A stretch of 64,000 bases of DNA from Macrosoma leucophasiata (lineage: Eukaryota > Arthropoda > Insecta > Lepidoptera > Hedylidae). Positions within the stretch are counted from its first letter, which is position 1, and each line of letters opens with the position of its first letter. Shown here piece after piece: positions 10,941-22,705 of this stretch. The stretch is taken from assembly GCA_036365455.1 (NCBI GenBank), contig JAWQUS010000002.1, positions 3,658,001-3,722,000 on the forward strand. The letters are read 5' to 3'. The notes below the pieces were generated by a model, which made no database searches, had not been told where the DNA came from, and was given only the letters and a program-made list of their open reading frames with translations. A program made the translations under genes and the position numbers.

Positions 10941-12003
10941 AGATACCCCTGTCAATGACAATATATTATATCTATCATAATAATAATTGAAGGCCGAAGA
11001 ACGGTCTTCTTGCTAAGACCCTCAACCAACACCTTAAGAGGTTTACGATGGACAGCTGGGTCAAGAGCACAGAAGTCAAGAGCCTAATGCAGAAGGCAGC
11101 TCCTTGACACGGCACGAATAGTAAGGAAATTCCTTTCCCTGCGTATTTTACACTTCTTTTGTATATATATTTTTGTATATAAATAATAAATAAATGTATA
11201 TATGAGTTTTAAAATTGATGTTATTAATAATAACATCAATTCAAATCATTTGTCCGGGGTTTAAATTGGACCCCGTGCTGACGAGAGACATCAATTTGCT
11301 CAAATACAAAACATATTATTTTATATTAGATAACCAAATAGAAGCCAAATATAATTCCAACATATCCGTGATTCTTTTAAGACTATTTTATTACTGTTTG
11401 CGTCACATCAGGTAATACAATGACACCTTCATGTTTGAACCCTTTCAAAGGCTTTTCGTCCGTTAAATCACATTTCTTTTCTCTTTAATAATTCATTTCT
11501 AAATCTGAGTTCAGTATCCACATAGTATTTCTGTATCGGATCGAATTTAAATAGAAATCTCAAGACTGTCTAAGTCTGAAAATACGGACAAGAAAATGTA
11601 GGTGCAAATATTCTAAGAGCATTTCCTGTGACTGAATCCTAAAAGGACAGGCAAGCATTTGAAGACGATTACGTCAGATATGCAAAGCAGGGAAAAAGCA
11701 ACTTAAAATTGTTTGATTAAGGTTGAAACTTGAGATGAATGCGATTTCGTTTGATACAGTTTTGAAGGATTTTGGAATTATTGTTTCTTGTATTCTTACC
11801 TTAATATATTAAACGATTTTTTTAGCTGACATGGTAGTCTTAGCCCATATTTGAGGTTTTACATTGTGATAATAATATATGCAATATATTTGTAAAATTA
11901 AAAATAAGTACTTATAACTTCTGGGTGCTGTCATATTGTAGATAACATTATGATCAAAATTTATAGTATTTATTATTAAAAAAAAAAACGATAAAGTTTT
12001 GCC
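10941..12003. other. Spacer with one short shared motif
   Basis: Positions 11,252-11,292 repeat a motif, TCCGGGGTT then CCCCGTGCTGACGAGAGACA, also present at 8,890-8,930. Otherwise I see no gene. A piece near 11,000-11,130 may be LINE-derived but is too short to call. Confidence 0.35.
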
Positions 12004-12190
12004 AGGTGGTAGATAATTATCTCCAGTAACGAAGTTTGAGGGCATAGGCACCACCGCGTTACCTGCCTTACCCTGTGCGCCGATAAATCGCGTAGTATGT
12101 AGTAGGTGAGATGGTAATCTCGAGCACTGTAATACCCAGCACACAAGCATAACAACTTAGACCTCCAGGGTAACAACGCATTTACATTAA
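12004..12190 (+). repeat. SINE-A copy, strongly diverged
   Basis: Retains GGTGGTAGA, CATAGGCACCACCGCGTTACC and CATAACAACTTAGACCTC in the right order and spacing, with many substitutions. Confidence 0.6.
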
Positions 12191-12808
12191 AATATTGGCG
12201 TTAATCGTTTTTTTTTTAAATCTCACTAGATAATTATATTGCAGGTTCTTATTATAATATGCTCATTAGAGGCGAGAATATGAAAGACGCTTAAATTACA
12301 TTTAGATCTTGTATTTATCTTGTACTCATGTTCTACAATAAACGTGATTTGTGTGGACTTACCACCAATGTGAACAATAACAGTATCTTTGTTGACCACT
12401 CTCATGACATAAAAAAATACTGTGATAGTTTAAAGACTGATAAGATTGATAATAGCAATTTGCCGTACGTAACGTAACTGAATATTCTCTAAGAAAACTA
12501 ATTTAATCCCACCATATGATCAATATTTAAATACCGAAATGCTGTTTTATTTCAATAAGAATAAATATCAATTGGGTGCACATTTTAGTTTATGTATTAA
12601 AACTGGATAAATCGAGTATAATGTAAAACATTATCTCGATGACTTGATTGTTCAATATCATAATTTGTCGACCTTGTCATGAAATTTTACCGTAAACACA
12701 AATTTTTTAATCATTTTTACGATTAGATACTAATTTAATCGCATATTCAATTGAAATTGGCATTCTTAAATTTTTTCGTCTTCCACGTTGTGTTCATATG
12801 AATTTAAA
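12191..12808 (+). promoter_or_regulatory. Upstream region of carboxypeptidase gene 1
   Basis: About 600 bp of AT-rich sequence free of recognised repeats lies before the first exon and should hold the promoter. I see no convincing TATA and initiator pair. A GATA-type TGATAAG at 12,438-12,444 is present but short. Confidence 0.3.
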
Positions 12809-13092
12809 ATGAATTTGAATGTATTTATACTATTAGTTACTACAACAATAGTGTTAGCAGGGAAAAAGACCTTTGAAGGATTTAAAATTTATAAAGTGAT
12901 ACCTAAAACAAAAGATGAGGTCAATATTTTGAAAGGACTCCAACAAAGTAAAATTGTGGAGTTTTGGTTGGACCAATTCGATGTTAACCAAGATGTTAGA
13001 ATAATGGTGCCTCCGGAAAATGAAAGCAGTTTTAAGAAACAAATGACTGAATCAAATATTGATGTTAAAGAACTTATCAGCGACGTACAGAA
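12809..13092 (+). CDS. Gene 1 exon 1: signal peptide and propeptide
   Basis: The ATG at 12,809 is chosen because it directly starts the hydrophobic signal sequence. The donor is A|GTGAGT at 13,093. The exon ends in phase 2, exactly as in genes 2 and 3. Confidence 0.88.
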
Positions 13093-16000
13093 GTGAGTAC
13101 TTGAAGCTAACTTTAATATAAGTGCCAATTGTTAAGATCCAAAATTTAGACGAGAAATATATTTTATACTCGCAAGTGTCGATATTTGTGTTGACAAGAT
13201 ACTCAAAATGGCACCTGACCAGGAATAATTGTTTATGTACTAGAAACCGATATTAATGAAATGCTTTAGGAAATTACCAATAAAGTGACTTAAGTGTTAT
13301 GTGTCGATTAAGAAGTTGACTGTTAATAATAGTGACATCTGAGTTGATATTTTTATCTAAATATTAATAGGTTATGTCTCGGTGTCATAAATTTTATTAT
13401 CTTCATTTAAATTGAGTAAGGTGGTAAAACTTAGGCCGCATTACTTTACAAAATACATTTTATATTTTTAAACGAACAAATTTGCACGTTCAGTCGCATT
13501 TCTGAAGTCAGACATGTGCTGACGGGAATACAATACACTCGCACAGTTTAGAGGAAAAGCAAAATAAAACATGTCTGGTGTATCGTGGATGTATGCAAAT
13601 ATGCAGACATTTCTTGTAGAATGGAGACTGCCAACAGAACTGATAACATTTTTACGAATTTTTTTTTTTTAATAAAGTAATACTTCCTTTTTTTTACCAG
13701 TGGAAAATGCGTTACGCATACCCTTGGGGAGAGGGGTGGGTTATGTGGGACTCCCGGAAAGGACATCCGTCTACCCACTAAAAACCCCTGGGTGTTCCGA
13801 CTCGTCCGCCATCAGTGGCGGGGTCACGGGAACGCTATCGCACACATCCGCGACCCCACCGGCGGCTACTCGCTGTCGAGCCCTTCTCGGAGCCTTTCGG
13901 CTCCAACCACTACTAGTGGCGTGCGGAGCACCTGCACGCCAGCCAGCCCGGGACCTCTGCAGTCGGGCGATGAACTTCCCCTAGTCCGTCGCCCGAAGGT
14001 CCCTGCCCCGACCACTCACAACACCAGGCGTCCCAAGACGCCCGGGTGAAGGGGTCCAAGGGCACACAGTCCGGCCCTGGGGAAGCGTCGAAGAAATCCG
14101 TCTTCCCACCACGTCCCCATCTGACGTCGGGACCACCGTTAGGCGGCTGGGGATAGGGTGCAGGGCCAACGAAATACCCGTACACCTCCTCCTCAGCCGT
14201 CTCCTCTCCACGACAGCGAGTGGCGGGCTGAACCACGCCAAACGCCGCCCCCTCTCTGGGTTCCTCTTGGGTTCGCCGGTGTGAGGATGACAACCGGGTA
14301 CTGAGCCCCCCCGCCACGACAAGACGACCCTCGGGGTAACGAGTCTCATTACTCAAATAAAAGTTGCTTAATCTTTCTAAGGTCAAACAAATCAAATTAC
14401 AGGTTACTAGATCGTGAATCACACCCGAAAAGGTCTTTTGATCCAAATCATTCATATATGTCTATGAGTTGGGATAGATATCACAGTTTGGACGAAATCT
14501 ACTATTGGATGGATGAACTGGTTGAAGTCTATCCAAATATCCTTACATCAGTCACTATGGGTACATCTGTCGAAGGCAGGCCTATCAAGGGTCTGGTTCT
14601 TCGATACAGAGATGATACAAACACCACATTCGGAGTTTTAGAAGGTACTCTTCATGCAAGAGAATGGATATCACCAGCAACAGTTACGTGGATTTTAAAA
14701 GAGTTCCTCACAAGCAGAGACTATGAAGTGAGAGCTATGGCTGAAAACATTGAATGGCATATATTCCCTGTTGTTAATCCTGATGGATATGTTTATTCGT
14801 TTACTAATGTGAGTATTGCAATTTATTTAATTGCTAGTACTTAACCAACTTACGAATCACGGACGGAGTCCCTAGAAACTAGAATATTAAGAAAACCTAC
14901 TTAATAACTCAATAGCACATCTTTGTTATTGTAGCTACCTGCTGTATAAAATAAATATTTTTAACAACTTAAGAAGCTTACAGCTCCTTTTATCTTTTTC
15001 ATTTTCATCTCTCTAACATCATTGTAATCAAGGATCTAATTTCATTGATAAAATATTCCTTTTCAGAACAGAATGTGGAGGAAGAACCGTAACCCCGCTA
15101 ATTTTGTGTCGTGCGCTAGCACAGGCGTCGATGACGATATGAGCAACGGCATCGATTTGAACAGAAACTTCGACTTTGTGTGGATGTGTAAGTAATCTTG
15201 TGCATCTTATACCAGCTTCTGAAGCTACAGTATCTTCATATAAATCACGTATTTCAATTTACATGCGGTGTCAGTTGTTACTCCTGAGGTTTAAGCTGTT
15301 ACGGGGATGGGTATTTATGGGGCCGTAATACCTGACTGGAATATGGTCACTGAATACCATACCATTTATAAACAACTGCCTAGTATAGGTAATGTGCTTC
15401 TGGCCTCGGCATAGGTACCAAAGCATTACCTTTTCAATGTAATAAATATACAGGGTGTCCCAGAACTCATCGTCAAACCGAAACGGGGTGACGGGGTTCT
15501 GATTTTTCTCATGATGGTTACAATCAATCCTGTCACCCCGTTTCGGCTTGACGTTGAGTTCTGGGACACCCTGTATAAATACAATAATGTACGGCCCTGT
15601 AAATTTCGGCACAGAGGCATAACACCTAATGCCTCAGGAGTGGCAGCGCATCTGCATTTTGCCCTCTGATCATCGTGTGGGTGTCTATAGGCTGCAGTCA
15701 TCACTTAACATCAATGTGAACTGCATGCTTGTTTGCCACCTTAATTACATTAAAAAAAAAAGAAAATAAAAAATAATGTCTCTTTATAACTATGACCGAG
15801 GCATAATCATTTAGGCCTTAGGAGTAGCAACGCATCTGCATTTTAATGTTTGGTTTTAATGAAGACGAGTATGTTCAGTCAGGATATTTTTTATTTCAAT
15901 TAGATTCATTAAAGTATTGCAAAATAAAAGAATATTCGGGTTCTGGGTTTTTGAATACTTTAGACCTTAAAAAAACTTTCATGGCTCTAGTTAAGTCTGT

Positions 16001-19000
16001 CATATACATACTTAAATTATAAGTTACTTCCGTTACTTATTAAGTTAGTACCGTGATTCACTACTGAATCAAGTAAAGTATAATATGGAATTATGGTAGA
16101 AAAAACAACGACAAGTTAGTATTGTCTAAATTCTCGACGCAATGATTTTTGTGAATCATACGTTTCCTACATTTTACGAAGATATTATACTTATTTACTT
16201 CTCATGATATATTTTCATGATTTTTGTAATACCAAGTACCGAACTTTAAACTACAAAAATGTAAATAAGTAATATAATATTGTAGATATTTACTATTAAT
16301 GTAAAGTATTATTCATATTTTTAAGCTTTAAACTTATATTTATATTAATCTCCTCCGTTGCATTACGCTCACGAAATAATAAACAATTGCCAATCTGTAG
16401 TTCTAACACAGATTTTGTGGGCCAAATTATGCATCTCGCGTGCACTGCGACAGATTGTATGACACATCGCCGTGATATTTCAGACACGTTCCGATTTACA
16501 TTGTAATATTAGCATATAATAACTATTTCTAGGAAAAGTTGTACAGGAAATCTTAATTGTCAATCTTTTTCAAGAACTATGAGAAATATTTGATGTTTTT
16601 TCTTGTACTCATTATAACATCATATAACATTCTGTAACCAACAGTTTGGGTCTGCGTTACAAGGAGCATGGCATGGCTTTTAAAATAGGAATGATATCGT
16701 GCTGTTACTAAATAAGAATTATTAAATAAGAACAATTTTTTGAACAAAAGGAAATTTTGAAATTTAAATTATTACTTTTTCTCAAGCTCTATAAGAAATG
16801 TTCGGTGTTTTAACTTTTTCTCTTTAAATAGCATTATATAACATTCGATATCCAACAGTTTGGGTCTGCTTTTAAATAAAGCTGGTGTGGCTTTTAAGGA
16901 ATGATATTGTTTTGTCATTAGTGTTGTAACATTTTGTTACATAAACTTGCATACAAAAAAGCAATAAATTGGTGTTATTTGTGTTACAATTAAAAAAGCT
17001 ATAGGTATATACAGTAAATGATAAGCAACATTCTCTAACATTACATAATAGCTGTTGTTCCTGCACAGCACCCTTGTGGCACAAATAATGCATCTTGCGT
17101 CAATATCGCCGCAATATTTCAGACACGTTTCCATTTAAAATAAAAATCTGTCTTAAACATTATGAAGATCATGACTTTAAGATTATTTTTCCATTTTTCA
17201 TTAAGGTGGCAAACAAGCTAAAAATAAAAATTCTGTCGTATTTGTCATTCAGTGACCGGCGCCTCAGACAACCCTTGTACCAATACATACGCCGGCCCCA
17301 ACGCTTTCTCCGAACCCGAGGCTCGGGCTATAGCAAACTACGTTAACAACCTGAACAATCGCGGCAGGATCTTATTCTACTACGCCTTCCATTCCTACAC
17401 CCAGTTGTTTGTGATACCGTACAGTCATGTTTCTGGTGTTGACGTGTTGAATGCCACTAACTATGCTGATATGGTGAGTTTATTTTTCTTTTATACAGTG
17501 TGTAAAAACGGATGCCTGAGCACTTTCAGATGTAATGTGCCTCATCAAGGATACTGCAAAATCTTAATCCATTCCTTGTCCCATTGCAAACAGAATAGCT
17601 TAAATGGCTTAAAAAATACAAATGCTCACATGTGATCCATGGGACTGGGAACCTTTAAAACTATATAATATAAAAAAATTGTCTGAAGGTCAGACAGACA
17701 AGCAAACGGGCCACCTGATGAAAAGTAGTCACCATCGCCTATGAACATTTGCAACACCAGGGGAGTTGCCAACGAGCTGCCAGCCCTAAAAGACACTTGA
17801 CGAAATTTTCGAAGAACCCTGTATTGTAGCACCTAGAGAACACCTCAGAGGGAAGTTCGTTCCACAATTTACACCTTATGGGTAGGAACGAATGTGAACA
17901 CCGCACCGTTGAGCACTGCCAGATGTCCATGTCGGTGAAGGTGGAACTTCTCTCTTCGGTGGGTAGTATGGTGTAGGAAAAAAGACGGTGGCACCATGTC
18001 AAATAGTTCAGCAGAGCACTCACCATTGTAGAGACGGTACAACAAAAAATAAATAATCGAGAAGTAATCATTTATATTTATTTATATCGCATGTATAGGT
18101 ATCATAAGCTCTTGTTGTTTGGTTACCATTCCGTTTTCCATTTATTTAATGTTATTCGTTTGCTCGTGCAGTCGTGCTATCTATCTAAATAAAATGTTTC
18201 TTTGTTTCTTCTTTCTTTCTTATTTCATTAACCTCTTCCTACCCCTTCGGGAAAAACAGTGACATTACGTGTTATATATCTATACATATTAAACTATTCT
18301 TCTCTTATTTCATAACTCTGATAATTGAACCTACTTGTGTCGAGTAGACACGAGTGTGATCAAGTGGTTTGGGCTAGTTTAACGCCGGATCCATACTTTG
18401 GCCCCGATATTGGCTGCTGACACTTGCCGGTCAATCACCAACGCGAAACGCTCGCCTCAACGTTGGAGCCAATGCTATTTTCTAAGGCCAGCTCCACATG
18501 TTGGCCCTAATGTACGCCCCAACGCTACACTATCTATCTAGAAAATAGAATTGGCGCCAACATTGGGGCGAGTGTTAGTAATTGGCCGGCGCATGGCTTT
18601 ATCAAAGGAATCCTAAAACAGTAATCAGTCCTTAATGGAGGAATTTGTAAATAATTGATGCTTTCCATATTATACAAAATTGTTCAGTGTCTATTTAATT
18701 TATTATGTATTTTTGATTATTATTAGTGGTTATTCACTCTAGGTTAGTTTAAAAAAAAATGACGATGTAAAAGTGCTCTCCAGGAGCCTAATTATATGAA
18801 ATAAATGAATAAACTAAATAAACTAAGAATAAACTAAACTTAATCAGTAGTCCTAAAACTTTGGTTAAAATAATAATGAATTTGTTTACAGTATGAAATA
18901 GCAATTCGTGGTGCTGAGAAGCTATCGAAGAGGTATGGGACACAATACCGAGTTGGTGTGTCAGCCGATGTATTATGTAAGTTGTTTCTTTTTGTGAGTT

Positions 19001-21152
19001 TGTTTCTTTTGACGATTCAGTTGATCACTAGAGCGAAAGTTGCAACACTGCCAATCGCTGTCTTATATGTCCTTCAGCAATGTCAAAGCCGAAGTTCGGT
19101 CCCACTGGGGTCGACCTTAGGCAAGAGGGGCCTTCTGCGTTCGCCGGCGTAGTGGCCGTATTCGCCGGGGTCTTGCAGGCCGTACGGACGCACGGCCGTA
19201 GTGGCGAACACGTTCTGGCGGACTTTCACTCAGTTTATTCAATCAGGCTAACCGTTGACCGGGCGTAATACAAAACGGACGTGTTAATGGAAACGGCTAT
19301 CCGTTACGAATTTAATTTTGTCTATGTATCAATTGTTAATTCACTTTAGTTTTTTTTTTATTGTATACTGACCGATCACAAGAACACACCACTGAACTAC
19401 TACCTGTTATGGCCCCGTAATAACTATCACAGAGACAGAACACCTAAGGTCTCAAGGGTGGCAACGCATTTGCATTTTGACCCCTGGTTTTTGTGTAGGT
19501 GTCTATAGGCTGCAGTCATCACTTAACATCGCTGTGAACTGCATGCTAAAAGGTACCATTTAAGGCTCTGCAACCAGTAAAAACTGTGACAAAATATTAG
19601 CACCATATTCAAATGAACTCCTTCCAAGAAGTAAACGGTGAATACATTTTCGTTCTAAGTCTTTCATCCCGTCAAATCCCAGGTATTCTATTCCACGCAA
19701 CAAAATGTAACCAAATAAAGAGCCATTTAAATAAAGTGAGGACATAAAATTGTTTATAGCCAATAATTTCTAACTTTGTAACATCCATCTCAAGATGGCT
19801 GAACATTGGATTTAGTCACGCTGCTTATGTTCCAAGTATGACTGCAACTGCTTTTATGTATTTATGAGAAAGTTTTAACTCAATGCTTTAAGTAGACCGG
19901 AAGGATTATAATAGTAGTTTAGGTGAAGTTGGCAGAATAGTCCTGTACGTCATTAGGGGAGAATATGCCGTAAGTGCCACGCTTGTTAAGTTTTTTATGT
20001 CATAGAAGTGGCAAACAAGCATGTAGTTCACATTGATGTTAAGTGATGACTGCAGCCTATAGACACTTACACAAAGACCAAGGTCAATGCAGATGCGTTA
20101 CCACTCCTGAGGCCTAAGGTGTTATGCTTCTGTGCCGGAAATTACAGAGCCGTCCATTACCACCTGACCGGAACACGATAGTGCTGAATACTACTCTTTA
20201 GCGGCAAGTATAGTAGGTAATGCGGTGGTGTCTACGCCCGCGAGCTCCGTCACTAGAGCTCTACTACCAGTTGCCAGTAATCGCCACGCTTGTTAAGTGT
20301 ATTTGGGTATGGCAGTGGCGGTAGTTTTATCACGGTAATTTTACAATGCCTTCTGCAATAACTAGACTTCCCAACACAGTTGTTTTTGTGTTAGCCTTGA
20401 ACAAACAGACCGGTAGACAAAATTGTTTTTAGTAGCATATTTGGGTTCGGTATTGATCTAGTAACACCCCCTGTTATTAGGTATATTTTCAATGTACAGA
20501 ATTTACATTTCTCCAGTTTTATTTTAGTAAGTAAAGATTTACTAGCCGGTCCGGCAAACTTCGTATTGCCGTCAAAGGTTTGATTTATACGGACTGTTTG
20601 TATGGGAAAATGAAATTGTGTTTTTACCCCTTCAATTTCTTTATATTTTTTTACCTTTTAAACCTTAACTGGGCTTTCAGAAATAATTCAAAACTAAAAT
20701 TAAACGAATCGGGAGAACAGTTCTCGAGTTTAAGCGAGACTAACGAACAGCAATTGATTTTTATATATTTAAGATACATAGAGATTTTATTGCAAACTGT
20801 ATGCAAACTGCATAAAACAGTAAAACATGCTGATTAAAAATCAAGATAAAATCTAATGAATTATAAATTAATTTCAGACCCCATGAGCGGCACCAGCTTC
20901 GATTGGGTAAAATACGTAGCTGATGTTCCTGTTTGCTACTTAATAGAGCTGCGAGACCTCGGCGAATACGGGTTCTTGTTGCCACCAGAACAGATTGTTC
21001 CGAACAACTTGGAGATCATGGATGCCCTCGTCGAAATGGACAGAATGACCCGACGTTTGGGATATTACACACAATCTGGTGCTGTGTCTGTATTTTATTC
21101 AGTTGTGATGGTATTGATTAGTGTTTTTATGTCTTTATGTGTTTATAGTTGA
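12809..21152 (+). CDS. Zinc carboxypeptidase, M14 A-type (gene 1 of 3), six exons
   Basis: Secreted metallocarboxypeptidase that would remove C-terminal residues from peptides. Coding exons are 12,809-13,092, 14,403-14,808, 15,067-15,187, 17,253-17,473, 18,892-18,976 and 20,878-21,152, which join without frame break to 463 residues. Residues 1-17 form a signal peptide (VFILLVTTTIVLA core), followed by an M14 activation propeptide up to about residue 105; a basic PKR just before SFDP is a plausible trypsin-type cleavage site. Zinc ligands are H179, E182 and H317. Substrate-binding residues are R181, R235, N262 and R263; catalytic residues are Y373 and E396. C246 and C279 match the family disulphide. 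F380 at the S1' position suggests A-type preference. Residues 441-463 are hydrophobic and uncharged, unlike soluble family members (about 420-430 residues). Paralogues follow in the same orientation. All splice sites are GT-AG. Confidence 0.9.
13688..14346 (-). repeat. GC-rich insertion in intron 1 of gene 1
   Basis: A block of about 650 bp with GC content far above the intron around it. It begins after long A/T runs at 13,660-13,697, which on the minus strand read as an A-rich tail, so it is probably the 3' part of a minus-strand retroelement truncated at its 5' end. Long open frames on both strands reflect GC content and show no motif I recognise. Confidence 0.45.
14403..14808 (+). CDS. Gene 1 exon 2: mature N-terminus and HxxE zinc site
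   Basis: Acceptor TTACAG|G at 14,402/14,403. The exon encodes the dibasic activation site, the start of the catalytic domain (SWDRYHSLDEIYYW) and the zinc motif EGTLHAREW. Donor AAT|GTGAGT at 14,809. Confidence 0.88.
15067..15187 (+). CDS. Gene 1 exon 3: RMWRKNR and DLNRNF motifs
   Basis: Acceptor TTTTCAG|AAC. The exon carries R235 and the N262-R263 pair that bind the substrate carboxylate. Donor T|GTAAGT. At 121 nt it has the same length as in gene 2. Confidence 0.88.
15251..15432 (-). repeat. SINE-A copy, diverged
   Basis: Keeps GCCGTAATACCTGACTGGAA and GGTAATGTGCTTC-like landmarks in minus orientation. Confidence 0.45.
15451..15573. mobile_element. 123-bp MITE with TA target duplication
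   Basis: The inverted ends CAGGGTGTCCCAGAACTCA and TGAGTTCTGGGACACCCTG continue imperfectly for about 43 bp and are flanked by TA on both sides, which fits a Tc1/mariner-type non-autonomous element. Confidence 0.8.
15585..15761 (+). repeat. SINE-A copy, 5'-truncated
   Basis: It starts at AATGTACGGCCCTGTAAAT and runs to the A-tail. It lies just after the MITE at 15,451-15,573. Confidence 0.85.
16340..17140. repeat. Local duplicated blocks in intron 3 of gene 1
   Basis: Two word sets recur. ATGCATCT with a downstream ATATTTCAGACACGTT appears at about 16,430-16,490 and 17,088-17,130. CAACAGTTTGGGTCTGC with flanks appears at about 16,641 and 16,853. The order is a-b-b'-a', which suggests local duplication with rearrangement. 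No coding potential. Confidence 0.5.
17253..17473 (+). CDS. Gene 1 exon 4: third zinc ligand
   Basis: Acceptor ATTCAG|TG. The exon encodes the TYAGPNAFSEPEA helix region and AFHSYTQLF with zinc ligand H317. Donor ATG|GTGAGT. At 221 nt it is identical in length in all three genes. Confidence 0.88.
17650..18055 (-). pseudogene. 5'-truncated LINE 3' end (Jockey/CR1-like)
   Basis: Minus-strand remnant of the same LINE family as 1,456-4,880. It preserves the C-terminal RT tail, with words such as FSYTILP and CKLWNELPSEVF, plus the 3' end. It is 5'-truncated, as is typical for target-primed reverse transcription, and sits in intron 4 of gene 1. Confidence 0.8.
18430..18595. repeat. Fold-back (MITE-like) repeat, about 58-bp arms
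   Basis: The arm 18,430-18,486 is an imperfect reverse complement of 18,537-18,595; both contain a TAGAAAATAG-type core and a CCGGT/CCGGC edge. It sits in intron 4 of gene 1. Confidence 0.6.
18892..18976 (+). CDS. Gene 1 exon 5
   Basis: Acceptor TTTACAG|TAT. An 85-nt exon encoding YEIAIRGAEKL and leading to the split codon of catalytic Y373. Donor T|GTAAGT. Same length in all three genes. Confidence 0.88.
19030..19290. repeat. GC-rich block in intron 5 of gene 1
   Basis: A GC-rich segment in AT-rich intron sequence, with short frames on the plus strand but no recognisable domain. Probably an old transposon fragment of unknown type. Confidence 0.3.
19401..19547 (+). repeat. SINE-A copy, older subfamily, truncated
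   Basis: The right half of the element, with TCACAGAGACAGAACACC and CTATAGGCTGCAGTCATC. The tail is lost. Confidence 0.75.
19992..20282 (-). repeat. SINE-A copy flanked by a 16-bp direct repeat
   Basis: Near full-length copy from the T-run to CTCTACTACCAG. GCCACGCTTGTTAAGT occurs at 19,976-19,991 and again at 20,283-20,298, giving a target-site duplication and direct evidence of insertion. Confidence 0.9.
20542..20774 (-). mobile_element. Helitron-like non-autonomous element
   Basis: Read on the minus strand it starts TCTTAAATATAT and ends in CTAG followed by T, with no terminal inverted repeats and no target duplication. A close relative with the same ends lies at 59,087-59,342. This fits short lepidopteran Helitron-like elements. 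It lies about 100 bp before exon 6 of gene 1. Confidence 0.6.
20878..21152 (+). CDS. Gene 1 exon 6: catalytic Glu and hydrophobic tail
   Basis: Acceptor TTTCAG|AC completes Y373. The exon contains SGTSFDW (S1' pocket), YLIELRDLGEYGF with E396, and then a 23-residue hydrophobic C-terminal segment. Stop TGA at 21,150-21,152. Confidence 0.9.
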
Positions 21153-21264
21153 TTTTGGAGGAATATAGTATGTGCAATATTGATTTTATGATGTTTTTTT
21201 TTGTCTAACACTTGCAGATTGACAATATTCAGTAGTAAATTGGAGTTGCTTTATTTTATTGTGT

Positions 21265-21720
21265 TTTTAGGGTTCCGTACCTCAAAAGCAAAAAAACGGA
21301 ACCTTTAAGGCTGATTCAGACATATCCGTGTAATCAAGGTTCCGTCACAGTATCGTCACCGTGTCAATATTTCCCGCATTTTTTATGAACGTCACTGACA
21401 CTAGTCAGAATACCGCGTCGTCACTGACCCAGACTAGTGTGAATACGTTCATAGAATATGTATGAAAGAATACTTATTAATAAAGAATAATAATTTACCG
21501 GTAACGGCTCTGTGCCGGTACTGTGCTGGAACCGTGAAATCACTGACATGCATGTATCAGCCTTTACAGGACTTTTTGCTGTCCGTCGGTCTGTCTGTCC
21601 GTCCGACCGACCGTCTGACTATCAAGACCCTTTTTCTCAAGAACGCGTGGAGGAAATAAGCTGACATTTACACCAAATACTTAAGCTTAATGTCCTTTGG
21701 AGCTGAGAAAAAATAAAACT
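21265..21720 (+). repeat. GGGTTCCGTACC-type repeat, interrupted
   Basis: It begins GGGTTCCGTACCTCAAAAGC and carries a GTCCGTC/TCTGTCTG low-complexity run at about 21,585-21,620. Similar sequence is at 36,030 and, with a different continuation, at 41,672. About 260 bp of unrelated sequence separates the two parts. Confidence 0.5.
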
Positions 21721-22390
21721 TGGAAGTCAGTACAATCAAAAGATACAGCCGCTTATGCCGCAAATATCGTTAAATTTTCGAAACTCGGTATCAAAACCTA
21801 CTAACCGTGAACTCAGCATATCTTGAAATTTGGTACGAAGCAACCTATGAAGCAACGTCTTATAGCACTATTAAAGTAAGAACGACGAAAACTGTAAATT
21901 TTTAGTTACTTACATCATCAAACTACATACTACTACATATTAAACCCAATCTGATCATTAACTTAAAGTTTTCTAAGCTTATAAGCCTCTGAGTAAGGTT
22001 TTCAGGCCGCACGAAAAATATGACAATTGATTTCTTATTGTTCTTGGGACCATCTGCTGCTTCAGGATGCTGTTCGATAAAAAAATACAAGATCATCAAC
22101 TCTACACAATTGATAGGTTATTAAGCTATTAGATATTAACAATATCCAAAGTCAAACGAAACGAAACTACTACAAAATAAGGGGTGCAGGTTATCTCCTT
22201 GGAGTGTGTCCATTGCAATGGATACAAATTAATCTACAGGATTCACCGGTCCCCCAATATTCAAATCCTGCATGATATTCCGGTCCCTTTTGGTCGAATT
22301 TCTCTGCAACTCAATCATCTACGGATAAGGTTCCTTTTGTTTTATAGGATCTAAGAGTCGTCAATAACATATTTTTTAATTCAATTATAG
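21721..22390. other. Intergenic spacer, genes 1-2
   Basis: No gene or clear element end recognised. Confidence 0.4.
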
Positions 22391-22705
22391 GCAAATAAGT
22401 ATAAATATAGTTCACATTGATAGAAAGTAAGTAATACTGCAGCCTGTAGACATGTATAATATACCAAATATTTCAATGTACATGCGTTGCAAATTTTGCG
22501 ACCTAAGTTCTTTGTCTGTGAGTACGATCTGGACACTTTATGCGGTGGAAATAAATTATATTATTGGTTAATTTTGGGCAAGCGGTAAGTTTTCTGACTG
22601 TGCACTACCTGATCGGAACACGATCGGGCGGAACGCTACCATTCAGTGGCCAGTAGATTAGGTGGTGCCTGACTCCAGCTCCATCTCAAGAGCTCTACCA
22701 CCAGT
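22391..22705 (-). repeat. SINE-A copy, diverged
   Basis: Retains AGTTCACATTGATAG, CGGAACACGAT and GAGCTCTACCACCAGTA in minus orientation. Confidence 0.7.

Noticed and set aside
12438..12444. GATA-factor sites upstream of genes 1-3
   Set aside because: Short GATA words are expected by chance in AT-rich DNA, and no clustering or conservation was visible.
13913..14455. 180-codon minus-strand frame
   Set aside because: Lies in the GC-rich insertion and the antisense of exon 2; no motif recognised. Length is explained by high GC.
20580..20837. 85-codon frame resembling one at 59,078-59,287
   Set aside because: The similarity is due to a shared Helitron-like element, in opposite orientation, not to a conserved gene.
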